A stretch of DNA of 64,000 bases. It comes from Candidatus Loosdrechtia aerotolerans (lineage in GTDB: Bacteria > Planctomycetota > Brocadiia > Brocadiales > Brocadiaceae). The position numbers and the translations under genes were made by a program. The DNA lies in the NCBI GenBank assembly GCA_021646405.1, contig SOER01000008.1:36287-100286 (forward strand). Direction: 5' to 3'. Of the stretch, positions 28,672-36,877 are shown in pieces (position 1 is the stretch's first letter; each line of letters begins with the position of its first letter). A model generated the notes under the pieces. That model searched no databases and had not been told where the DNA came from. It was given only the letters and a program-made list of their open reading frames with translations.

Positions 28672-29660
28672 TGCTCGCAGTTGAATCTCTTGCCAAAGAG
28701 GTACGCATGAAAAAAGCCTGTGAAGTATTAGGCATCCCACGGGCAAGTTATTACTATTACCGTAAGAATATCCATCGAAAGCGTGTCCCGGTAAAACCAC
28801 CTCTGGCATTGTCTTCTCCGGAAGAACAGGGAGTACTTGATACCCTGCACTCAGAGCGTTTCTGTGATAAGTCTCCTCGTGAAGTATATGCAACGCTGCT
28901 GGATGAAGGTATCTATTTGTGTTCCATCAGAACCATGTATCGCATCCTTGAAAAACACCATGAGGTAAGGGAACGTAGAAACCAGTTACGTCATCCCTCG
29001 TATCAGAAACCAGAACTCCTGGCAACGGCACCGAACCAGGTATGGTCATGGGATATTACCAAGCTGAAAGGACCGACAAAATGGAGTTATTTTTACCTCT
29101 ATGTGATCCTTGACATCTTCAGCCGCTATGTGGTCGGCTGGATGGTTGCCCACCGGGAACAAGCGGCTCTGGCTGAACGGCTGATCAGTGAGACTGCCCA
29201 GAAACAAGGCATTCAACCGGGACAACTGATTATTCATGCTGACCGTGGATCAAGTATGACTTCAAAACCGGTAGCATTTCTGCTTTCAGACCTGGGAATA
29301 ACAAAGAGTCATTCCCGGCCTTACGTTAATAATGACAATCCCTATTCTGAATCACAGTTTAAAACCCTTAAGTATCACCCAGATTTTCCTGGATATTTTG
29401 TCTCTATCGAATCTTCCAGGGTATTCTGCAAGGATTTCTTTACCTGGTACAATACTGAGCACTATCATTCAGGAATCGGCCTACTCACACCAGAAACGGT
29501 TCATTATGGACGTACAGATCATATTGTGAAAGAACGAAGCCGTGTGTTAAAGATTGCTTTTGAAAATCATCCGGAACGGTTCAAGGGAAAAATACCTGAA
29601 CCACCACAGATGCCCTTGGCAGCATGGATTAATCAACCAATACAGGAAAATACACTATGA
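28668..29660 (+). CDS. IS3-type transposase OrfB (DDE integrase core)
   Basis: A 330-aa catalytic subunit with an HTH_21 region (~60-115) and an rve integrase core (~125-290). The DDE triad can be seen: Asp in SWDITKLKGP, Asp in HADRGSSM and Glu in YSESQFKTLK, with the spacing normal for IS3 enzymes. The C-terminus has the family's WYNTEHYHSGIGLLTPETVH. It is full length and intact, so the element may still be active. It cuts and joins the IS ends together with OrfA. Confidence 0.95.
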   Translation: MMLAVESLAKEVRMKKACEVLGIPRASYYYYRKNIHRKRVPVKPPLALSSPEEQGVLDTLHSERFCDKSPREVYATLLDEGIYLCSIRTMYRILEKHHEVRERRNQLRHPSYQKPELLATAPNQVWSWDITKLKGPTKWSYFYLYVILDIFSRYVVGWMVAHREQAALAERLISETAQKQGIQPGQLIIHADRGSSMTSKPVAFLLSDLGITKSHSRPYVNNDNPYSESQFKTLKYHPDFPGYFVSIESSRVFCKDFFTWYNTEHYHSGIGLLTPETVHYGRTDHIVKERSRVLKIAFENHPERFKGKIPEPPQMPLAAWINQPIQENTL

Positions 29661-29977
29661 TGAGAGCCTAAATTCTTTAAAAAAATGTCTAATTTTCATT
29701 GACACATTCCGCAGGCCTACGCATACATATCACTGTTGAATGGGTATCAGGTGATGGGAAACTGTTTTCTCTTTTTAATTGGCAAATTAGAGGCCAAGTT
29801 TTTCCTGGTGACAAGTAATTTTTATATAATTACCTGATTCCAAAAACAGGATGCGGCTACACAAAAACGTACCCGAAAGGTATGCGGCTTGTTGAGCCAG
29901 GGGATAGCGTGAGAAGCGACGATATTGATACAACAGAGGGATTTTGAACCTCAAAGGGGTAAAATGACTACAGATCT

Positions 29978-31198
29978 CTATGGTAACCGAATATTATCTT
30001 GTAATGTGTGAAATGCCAGAATGAACATTGCCGCATTCCACGATTGACCTGTCATGCCCATTGGCTTTCCTGTTTTTCCATGAAACCATTCATTGAATTC
30101 CCAGTTATTGACCTTGTTCGCTTCGGCAAAGCGTTCCAGTTCCTTCCATGCAAGTTCTTTTTTCCCCAGTTTTGCAAGAAGCATTATCCAGAATCCGCTA
30201 ACGAATGGCCATATACCACCGTTATGGTATTGATACGGCAGATTTTGTTTATGGCGCTCCATATAAGGACGCCACAACAGACTCTTCTGTTGTATAGGCT
30301 TGTGGATAACTCTTATGGGGTAGGGCTGATGAATCCCTAGATGAAGCATAGTATTAACTATTCGTGATGCCTTAGAGGCGTAAGCCAGTCCAAAAAGGGC
30401 GCTCAGGATGTTACCGAAAACGTCTATTTCCTCTCCCCAGAAAGAAAAATTTACGAAGCTGAGATAGAAATCGCTCCGCTTTATATTGTTTTTGATATAG
30501 TGTGTCAGGATACGCACCCGGCGGTGTTCTGGCACAGCTTTATCGAAAGGGAAAAATATCGTTTTAAAGTAGTACCTGGTCTTGCCAGTGGTAGGAACCT
30601 TATAGAGTCTTTTAATATAGTACCACAGGGCATTGGTATAGAGTACAAAGCCTGATCTCGGCATGATATCTGCCCAATCACTTGCTTCATTTTGCTGCAG
30701 GAGAAACATCCCTTGATGTTCCTGGCAGAAAAGCCAGTTAAGGGCGCGGTCTATTGATATGTGTAACTGTTCTGTAAATTGCTCCTCGGGAAAAAAACGA
30801 TCAAAAAAATTTACTGCAATCAGCCACCAGAGTGTAGCATCGATGCAGCCTGAATACCAGAAGTCAACCTCTTGAAGTTCCGGTTTTACATATTTCGGGA
30901 TCTGTCCATTTGGGGCCTGGTATTGGGCGAGAGTGAGGAGGCTTATTTTTGCGCACTGTATGAGTTCTTTCTCTTTTGACGCAATCATGCCAAGGGAGCA
31001 GATTGCAGCATCGCGCCCAAAAATACTGGCATAGGATCTATTTACAGCCTTTTTTGATCGTGTACATGCAATAACACCTGTAGGGGTTGAATTCTTCTTT
31101 AACAGACTAACTGACCGGGCATAGCAGTCTTGAATAAGATATTCTCCCGGTGTTATTAAATATATTTGATTATCTGTTTTACTATGTGAAATTTGCAT
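29978..31198 (-). CDS. Six-hairpin glycosidase-like protein (amylo-1,6-glucosidase/GH100-like)
   Basis: A 406-aa soluble protein with an (alpha/alpha)6-barrel look. It contains YASIFGRDAAICSLGM near residue 75, comparable to the GRD motif of glycogen-debranching amylo-alpha-1,6-glucosidases, then ATLWWL, EASDWADIMPRSGFVLYTNALWYY (~185-208) and GGIWPFVSGFWI with a C-terminal GMTGQSWNAAMFI. These resemble both debranching-enzyme glucosidase domains and GH100 invertases. It is shorter than either and has no N-terminal glucanotransferase domain. Likely role: release of glucose units from glycogen-like or short glucans. No signal peptide is visible. It is alone, between the IS element and the structured RNA. 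Confidence 0.65.
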   Translation of the reverse strand: MQISHSKTDNQIYLITPGEYLIQDCYARSVSLLKKNSTPTGVIACTRSKKAVNRSYASIFGRDAAICSLGMIASKEKELIQCAKISLLTLAQYQAPNGQIPKYVKPELQEVDFWYSGCIDATLWWLIAVNFFDRFFPEEQFTEQLHISIDRALNWLFCQEHQGMFLLQQNEASDWADIMPRSGFVLYTNALWYYIKRLYKVPTTGKTRYYFKTIFFPFDKAVPEHRRVRILTHYIKNNIKRSDFYLSFVNFSFWGEEIDVFGNILSALFGLAYASKASRIVNTMLHLGIHQPYPIRVIHKPIQQKSLLWRPYMERHKQNLPYQYHNGGIWPFVSGFWIMLLAKLGKKELAWKELERFAEANKVNNWEFNEWFHGKTGKPMGMTGQSWNAAMFILAFHTLQDNIRLP

Positions 31199-31456
31199 AT
31201 TCTGGTTATATTTACTACACTACAGAAATCATATTAGAAAAGAATAATATTATATGCCCCTCAAAGCAAGGAAAAAGGTTCGTTAAAAATTGTTCATAGT
31301 TATTAGGTTTTTAATAACTCTAGTCGGAAAAGTCACTTATGATAATAGGTTTGAAATTTAAGAGGTTTTTATGAAAAAAGAGGTATCTACAGAATATTCG
31401 ATGGAAATAAGTCGTAACACAAAATACAGCAAATACTTAATGCTTTTGTTGCAAGG

Positions 31457-31484
31457 TTGAAAAAATTGAATTTTGTTGTATACT
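31457..31484 (+). promoter_or_regulatory. Sigma70-like promoter of the structured RNA
   Basis: TTGAAA at 31457-31462, a 16-base spacer and TATACT at 31479-31484 (an overlapping TATAAT follows at 31484). The predicted start near 31491 falls just at the first base-paired stem, which supports a primary transcript starting there. Confidence 0.65.
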
Positions 31485-31490
31485 ATAATT

Positions 31491-31785
31491 AGAGGCTGGG
31501 AGCGAGTGTGTGAGGTTATACGTTCCTCACGGCGCACAGAAATGTACCGTGCGGTACACTTCGGGTGTACCGGTAATACCGATGTATATGATGCGCCTGG
31601 ATGCACCGTTTTATATGTGGCAACCGCTCCCAGCTTCCGGTAACGGACCGAATAATTTAAAACAGCCCGGTATATCCAGGAGACTTTGGTGCTTTCCATT
31701 CAGGACTTAGCCTCACGATGCCCCTGAGAGTTGACTCCCCGGATGGAGAGAGGCCATAAACTCCCGGACATACCGGGCTGTTTTT
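31491..31785 (+). ncRNA. Candidate structured non-coding RNA, about 295 nt
   Basis: Two large helical domains can be read directly. Domain 1 closes with a perfect 10-bp stem (GCTGGGAGCG 31495-31504 with CGCTCCCAGC 31625-31634) and contains internal hairpins GTGAGG/CCTCAC, GGCGCA/TGCGCC and GGTACAC-TTCGG-GTGTACC. Domain 2 closes with a 13-bp stem (AACAGCCCGGTAT 31661-31673 with ATACCGGGCTGTT 31770-31782) and continues as a long imperfect hairpin (CC-GGAG/CTCC-GG, CTTTCCATT/GATGGAGAG). It starts at a good promoter and ends in a T-tract, and is much more G+C rich than its surroundings. It lacks the tmRNA tag/tRNA ends, the RNase P core and the SRP tetraloop region. Domain 2 is loosely 6S-like. 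It could also be a long attenuator for the gene at 32143. Confidence 0.6.
31661..31785 (+). terminator. Terminator-like end of the structured RNA
   Basis: The closing stem of domain 2 is followed at once by TTTTT (31781-31785), which makes the RNA's 3' helix an intrinsic terminator. Between 31786 and 32142 only A/T-rich sequence is seen. Confidence 0.6.
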
Positions 31786-32142
31786 ATATAACCGCAAATA
31801 CGTGTTTTATAATTGTTACTATAAGCATATCATGAACCTGTAGGGAACTTACCGTAATATTTTTATAGCAATCTTTCTATAGTTTTACAATAAACAGCAA
31901 AGCTGAAAAAACCGTAAATTGATTCTCCCGTCTCGTATATTTCACGATGTATTTCAAATCTCAATATTACTATAACATTGACACCAGAATGAACTTATTT
32001 TATAGTATAACGACCAGCAGGATACAATGGGCAGACCATAATTTGCATCAAACTATTTGAGGAGCAAAGTTCATTCTTCTGGTAGAGTAATTATCATATT
32101 GGAAGAGCAATTTTTGATAGTTTTGGGGAGTATAGAAAATTT

Positions 32143-34686
32143 ATGAATATGAAAATAGATATTCCATCCAAAGAAAATTATTTTTATGAGCTGTTAAAAA
32201 AGAAATACCATACCTCAGAAATAATACGTACTCAAATAGCTGATATCAAAGAGAGAATAAAGAACGATGTACTAAAGGAACCGATAAAATCTTTTACTGT
32301 GAAATTTTGGGGGCAGGTGCTTAATAACTCCTTCGAAAAAACCCTGAGAATCATTTCCAAACGGCTGTTTAGCAGGGGAAGAATAGATTATTTGTATAGT
32401 TTTAGAGAACAGGATCTTGTAGAAGCAAACATAACCTCTACATTGACGGAGATTGAAGCGCTTATTCGATATCTGATGAAACCTCATATCGTATTACGCT
32501 GCAGGCAAGGCATTATTAAAGGCGCAAGTAATTTGCTGATAATCGATGAGGAAGAAAAGAATAATCTTGGGAATTTTACACCAGATTATACCCATCGTAA
32601 TTACGTTGCTTCCGCTGATGTATATGAGAAGTACACAGGAAGGCTGGGTGATTACCTGGTATTGAACGGTGTACCGCTTACATCAGAAAAAATAGGGAGA
32701 GAGCTCAGGTTTAATACGATCGAGACAAAAAATAGGGTCTTTACAACAACAGGATTGAAAGAGATTTACGTAAACCTCTATTTTCTTCTGCTTATTCTTA
32801 AATTAGATTTGGAACAACATTATCTCAAATTACGAACCTTTAATGTTTTGGAAAATGATCTGAAGATTGTTGAAGAAAAGATTGACGAACTCAGTTTTTT
32901 TTCCGATATCTTTAACCATATAACCTCAAAAGATAACCCACTCCTGTTTCATGAGGGGTTATTTTTAGATTTAATTAAATTAGAGCATATTATTGAGAAT
33001 AATAATTGGAAGGGTATTCCGGCATATGCAGGATATATTTATTCTGCAGCCAATAAATTGAACAACCATTTTAAATTTTTGGAGGAATACGGTCTTTTTG
33101 TAACGTACGCTCAGTGTATTGAGAAATTTATTGCGAAGTTGACAAAAAAATTATTTAAGCACAGATCAGATTTCCACGGTGAATTACGCAACTTGACAGC
33201 AAATTATAATGAATTAAAAAAATTACTTGCTGTTTCAAATCATCCTTTATTGCAGAATGATTACCAGGAATTACTTAATTCTTTCAGTAAATTACTTGCC
33301 TATCTGGATTTTTTAACAATACAGAATACCGATAACAACAATTCCGGCAATGTTCCGGATGTGATTCATATTGCAGGAAAATCATCAAAAAGGATTGGTA
33401 CCCTGATAAAGAAAGGTATTGAATCAATTTTTTCGGTAACAATAGAGGTATCCACAAAACCCGTCTTTCGCAGAGATCAAACATTAAAAACTGATCATGA
33501 GAAGGATGTCCAAAAACTTATTCTGAAGTTTTGTGAAGATCTGGAAAAGTTATCAAAGTTAAAAACCACTACAGGAGAAGATGCATTCTTAGCAGCACGG
33601 AAATGTATACCAAAACTAACAAACTTGTCTACTATACTTGATCAGCTTAAAAAATTAATCAGGGATATAGAGAATAAATCGGATGTACAGGATCCCTTTA
33701 AAACTATCTTTGTAAGGTCCAATAAATTTGAAATCCTTTATAAAGAATTATACGATTTAGGAGTTTTAGAGACTGCTCAGGAACAAAAATCGGTTTATGA
33801 TATATTAACAGACTTACAGAAGCTCCTCTTTAATAAACCACTGAAAGAAAATGCGTATCCAGAAATTATCAAAAAGATACAATATTTAGAGGATTTTATT
33901 ATCAGTAAGAATAGGTTAACTCCCGGGAAAGATAATAGTACCTATATTACAATATCAAAGTTGAGTCAGAATCCTATCTTTAAGATCATTATCGATATAA
34001 AAATAGGTATTCAAAATGTTATGAGAAAGGAAGCCCAGATACAGGAGATTGATTCCTTTAAGAATGAAGGAGAATTTTTGTCGTATAGTGCGAAGGAATT
34101 GGATGAATTTTTAGCACGGTGTATACATTTTCATGAAAAATTAAAAGGTACTTGCTATTATAAGAATACTTTAAAGTTTGAAACGGCGGAAAAAGACTTC
34201 GACTGTTTAATCAACGAGGCAAAGGATATTGATGCTTGTATATTATCTTTTGTGAGAAAAGATAATAAAAAAGTATCGAGAGAGCCGGATATTCATATTA
34301 ATTATTTAAAGAATTCACAGTTGATAAGATATAACCTGGAAAAAGCAATTCTTCGTTTACAAAATCAGATTACTCAAATGTACGGGTTCATGCAGGGTAT
34401 TGAGAATAGTCTGAATCGGCACTCATTTATTCATTCAGGTGTAGCAACAAGTGTCCTTTTTGACCAGATAACATACTTACTAAGTAACATCGATGTCCGG
34501 TTGATAGATATGACTGAGTCATTGGAACATATGTTTAACGAGAGTGTAGATACGATATTCCATTACCAGATAGGTGAAGTATTTAAAGAACCGAAGAAAG
34601 AGGACTTTGATGATGTAATGAAGGAGATTGAGAAAAGGACAACGATCAGGAAGTATCAAAATCATGAACAGGCACTACCTGTATAA
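32143..34686 (+). CDS. Large hypothetical protein, 847 aa, helical
   Basis: I do not recognise a family. The protein is Lys/Glu/Leu/Ile-rich and predicted mostly alpha-helical by composition, with coiled-coil-like runs (for example residues ~225-260, ~335-375, ~450-515 and ~640-700). It has no signal peptide, no convincing membrane helix and no nucleotide-binding motif. An early segment (~60-150) contains alternating hydrophobic patterns, a Tyr/Arg-rich part (RGRIDYLYSFREQDLVEANI) and RCRQG. Base composition is lower in G+C than most of the window. GGGGAG lies 12 bases before the ATG. It is preceded by the structured RNA and followed, after ~165 bases, by another unrecognised gene. Structural or scaffold role is conceivable but not shown. 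Confidence 0.8.
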   Translation: MNMKIDIPSKENYFYELLKKKYHTSEIIRTQIADIKERIKNDVLKEPIKSFTVKFWGQVLNNSFEKTLRIISKRLFSRGRIDYLYSFREQDLVEANITSTLTEIEALIRYLMKPHIVLRCRQGIIKGASNLLIIDEEEKNNLGNFTPDYTHRNYVASADVYEKYTGRLGDYLVLNGVPLTSEKIGRELRFNTIETKNRVFTTTGLKEIYVNLYFLLLILKLDLEQHYLKLRTFNVLENDLKIVEEKIDELSFFSDIFNHITSKDNPLLFHEGLFLDLIKLEHIIENNNWKGIPAYAGYIYSAANKLNNHFKFLEEYGLFVTYAQCIEKFIAKLTKKLFKHRSDFHGELRNLTANYNELKKLLAVSNHPLLQNDYQELLNSFSKLLAYLDFLTIQNTDNNNSGNVPDVIHIAGKSSKRIGTLIKKGIESIFSVTIEVSTKPVFRRDQTLKTDHEKDVQKLILKFCEDLEKLSKLKTTTGEDAFLAARKCIPKLTNLSTILDQLKKLIRDIENKSDVQDPFKTIFVRSNKFEILYKELYDLGVLETAQEQKSVYDILTDLQKLLFNKPLKENAYPEIIKKIQYLEDFIISKNRLTPGKDNSTYITISKLSQNPIFKIIIDIKIGIQNVMRKEAQIQEIDSFKNEGEFLSYSAKELDEFLARCIHFHEKLKGTCYYKNTLKFETAEKDFDCLINEAKDIDACILSFVRKDNKKVSREPDIHINYLKNSQLIRYNLEKAILRLQNQITQMYGFMQGIENSLNRHSFIHSGVATSVLFDQITYLLSNIDVRLIDMTESLEHMFNESVDTIFHYQIGEVFKEPKKEDFDDVMKEIEKRTTIRKYQNHEQALPV

Positions 34687-34851
34687 ATGTTATATGATAG
34701 TAGAGAAATTTTTATTGGAACTTTGTTGTTTTAAGATTTCTTACGGAATTCAAGGTCTTTGCATGAGAACGTTGGGGTTCGGACCGAAAGGTTTGTGTTA
34801 AAACAATACCTTGGCTTTGAATTATACGATTTTGTTATAGGATGCTATTTT

Positions 34852-35385
34852 ATGAATATCTCTAACCATTATGAAGAACTTCCATTAGCTGATATGTCTG
34901 CTCCAAGGGCGATAAGCAAAAGAAATAGATCCGGGGGTAGTACATCAGGTGAAAACGCCATACAGGACCTGGAAGATGGTAGACGGATTCTAAAACTTGC
35001 CGGTTTGAACGGGGATAGACACCAGGGACATATAATTGATGCTAAAGAAAAATATCTGGTTGAAACCCAGCCGGTAAACGGAGGTGCTTCTTCTGAAGCT
35101 TCGAATACTGGAATGAGACAAAAAGGGATGCGAAAACCGCATTATACTAAACTCTTGCTCCTGGAGAATAGATTGGTTTTTCAAGCGGCTTGTTGTTTAC
35201 CTTTAAAGGTTATTGCTGCAAGTTTTGACGGTATGTCGGTTTCCGGTAGAATCCTTTTCAGTAGTCATTCAGAACAGGAAGGGGGAAAGCTGGTTTATGA
35301 ATTTATGGGTAAGGGCAATGAGGTGATTATAGACTTGAAACGTGGTGAGAGCACAAGGGCGCAACGTATTATTTTTTGTTTATGA
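34852..35385 (+). CDS. Hypothetical protein, about 177 aa
   Basis: Start chosen at the ATG at 34852 because AGG lies about ten bases upstream; a TTG at 34759 would add 31 residues. The N-terminal half is polar and probably disordered (SKRNRSGGSTSG). The C-terminal half, from about residue 95, looks like a compact beta-rich domain (PHYTKLLLLENRLVF, KVIAASFDGMSVSGRILF, GNEVIIDLKRG). No family is recognised. It follows the 847-aa gene and ends about 65 bases before a strong bidirectional terminator. Confidence 0.6.
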   Translation: MNISNHYEELPLADMSAPRAISKRNRSGGSTSGENAIQDLEDGRRILKLAGLNGDRHQGHIIDAKEKYLVETQPVNGGASSEASNTGMRQKGMRKPHYTKLLLLENRLVFQAACCLPLKVIAASFDGMSVSGRILFSSHSEQEGGKLVYEFMGKGNEVIIDLKRGESTRAQRIIFCL

Positions 35386-35451
35386 AATGTACTTAATTAT
35401 AAAATATACCTGATAAAAACCTCTTGAATGTCAGATATAATGCGTAAAAAA

Positions 35452-35485
35452 AAATTCCCTGAGGGTTTAACCCTCAGGGAATTTT
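35452..35485. terminator. Bidirectional intrinsic terminator
   Basis: A perfect palindrome, AAATTCCCTGAGGG paired with CCCTCAGGGAATTT around a TTTAA centre, has A and T tracts on both sides. It lies between two convergent genes (35385 and 35514) and would end both transcripts. Confidence 0.92.
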
Positions 35486-35513
35486 CTGCTTCATTAACGA
35501 AAAATAAAAAATC

Positions 35514-35975
35514 TTAAATCCATTCTTCAGATAAAATGTTACCTTCCAGACCAACGACTATCTGCTTGACAGGTATCTTGCGAGAAGCCTTCTCAGCTCC
35601 TTCCTTTGCTACCTGAACCAGGCCAAAGCAACAGGGTACCTGCATGATTAAGATTGTCAAGGTATTGATTTTCGCGTCATCGATTAATGATTTTATCTTT
35701 TCGATATAAATTTCCTGTTCCGAATCTAATTTTGGACAGGCGATGGCGAGACTCTTTCCTTTTAAGTAATCTTTATGGAAATCACCCAAGGCATACGCCA
35801 CACAGTCTGCAGATAGCAATACGTCCTTTCCTTGAAAATACGGTGCTAAAGGAGAAACTAAATGCAATTGTATCGGCCACTGTCTCAGCTGAGAAGGGCG
35901 GCTTCCTGTTTCATTACCCTCTTGATTTTCCTTTTCACTAAAATCTATTGTTCTTGATCCCGGGCATCCACTCAT
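35514..35975 (-). CDS. Cysteine-rich domain protein related to the C-terminus of a 4Fe-4S ferredoxin family
   Basis: A 153-aa protein matching, in my recall, the C-terminal part of a common anaerobe protein that normally starts with two 4Fe-4S clusters: SGCPGSRTIDF at the N-terminus, RPSQLRQWPIQLHLVSP, LSADCVAYALGDFH, AIACPKLD and MQVPCCFGL. All five-to-six Cys typical of this part are kept, but the ferredoxin part is absent. It starts at TAATG overlapping the stop of the hemerythrin gene, so the short form is the real gene and is translationally coupled. A redox or metal-sensing role together with hemerythrin is inferred. Confidence 0.8.
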   Translation of the reverse strand: MSGCPGSRTIDFSEKENQEGNETGSRPSQLRQWPIQLHLVSPLAPYFQGKDVLLSADCVAYALGDFHKDYLKGKSLAIACPKLDSEQEIYIEKIKSLIDDAKINTLTILIMQVPCCFGLVQVAKEGAEKASRKIPVKQIVVGLEGNILSEEWI

Positions 35976-36769
35976 TATGCGACCTCCTGTAAAAATTTTT
36001 CCTCTAATTCAATAATAAACCTTTCGTACTTTTTTGGTAGTTCATCTCCTACCGATGCATCTGCTTCAGTGCATTGTTTAAACATTTCACCAACCTGTGT
36101 TACAGACAACTGACGATCAATCCACGGATAAAGAATTTCGTCCTCTTTTTTAATATGCTGCATCAAAAGTTCCCTGTAAGCAAGAAGATGTTCCCTGATC
36201 TGCGCTTTATTGCCCTTCTCAGCACCTTCGATGACTTGTCTTACATGGTTCCTTCCTGTATCATGGTCTTTGTACATGATCTGAATAATTTCTGCATTGT
36301 TATCCACATACTTAAACAGGATATCCTCTTCCTTCATATGGTGGTATTTATCGGCATACGCACGAATGAAGTCTACACATTGTAATACTAATTCCTTATC
36401 TACATTGACACTGTTCTCAATATATTCTACAATGTGGGGAATTAAGGCGAGAAGTCGTTTGATTAGTCCGTGTTCGTCCACAAGTTTCTTAACAGGCGGT
36501 GAATAACTAATCTGCTTGGGAGCTTGTTTTTTTGTCAAATCCACCTTGGGTTCCGGAACATCCCTGTCTGGATAGATGGCCTTCTCTATTCTGTACATCA
36601 AGATAGCTTCTTGTTGTGGATCAAGGTTATGGATTCCAACAATGTCTTTTAAAAGGCAGCTTCCAACCGAACATGGGCTGCAACCGATGCCGTATTCTTC
36701 AAGGATACGGCCTACCTCCGGATAGTCTTGAATAATATCCTTTATTTCTTTATTTAATGCATTTTTCAA
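35975..36769 (-). CDS. Hemerythrin-domain protein with N-terminal DUF1858/ScdA-like domain
   Basis: 264 aa. Residues 1-70 contain a short Cys-bearing helical domain (EIIQDYPEVGRILEEYGIG type, with CSPCSVGSC), like DUF1858/ScdA_N. Residues ~92-235 are a hemerythrin four-helix bundle with the diiron ligands visible: HGLIKRLL, HHMKEED, HDTGRNHV and HIKKEDEILYPWID. Such proteins sense or carry O2 or NO, or repair Fe-S clusters (YtfE/ScdA family). It is first in a two-gene operon with the cysteine-rich protein. The spacing and pairing suggest nitrosative or oxidative stress defence. Soluble, cytoplasmic. Confidence 0.88.
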   Translation of the reverse strand: MKNALNKEIKDIIQDYPEVGRILEEYGIGCSPCSVGSCLLKDIVGIHNLDPQQEAILMYRIEKAIYPDRDVPEPKVDLTKKQAPKQISYSPPVKKLVDEHGLIKRLLALIPHIVEYIENSVNVDKELVLQCVDFIRAYADKYHHMKEEDILFKYVDNNAEIIQIMYKDHDTGRNHVRQVIEGAEKGNKAQIREHLLAYRELLMQHIKKEDEILYPWIDRQLSVTQVGEMFKQCTEADASVGDELPKKYERFIIELEEKFLQEVA

Positions 36770-36877
36770 GCCTCTCCTCCTTGTATTTTATCATAAGTTC
36801 TCCAATAATAAAATTTATGATTATTATCTAAAAGGAGATTATAGCTAATAAATGTAATTTATGTCAAGTAAAGAAAT

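Larger units (their letters stand above)
28117..29706 (+). mobile_element. IS3-family insertion sequence, complete
   Basis: Terminal inverted repeats are visible: TGTGTC-N11-GACATTTT at 28117-28141 and its complement AAAATGTC-N11-GACACA ending at 29706, with additional matches inside the spacer. The ~1590-base element contains orfA and orfB in the usual order. Flanking bases (CCCTC left, TTCCG right) do not form an obvious target duplication, so the insertion may be old or one flank may have been rearranged. Confidence 0.88.

Noticed and set aside
31358..31710. Small frames on both strands inside the structured RNA
   Set aside because: The perfect stems, promoter and terminator explain the sequence better; peptides have no family features.
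31491..31785. tmRNA, RNase P RNA or SRP RNA identity for the structured RNA
   Set aside because: No tRNA-like ends or tag frame, no RNase P core sequence, no SRP GGAAGCA-type loop. 6S RNA could not be ruled out for domain 2.
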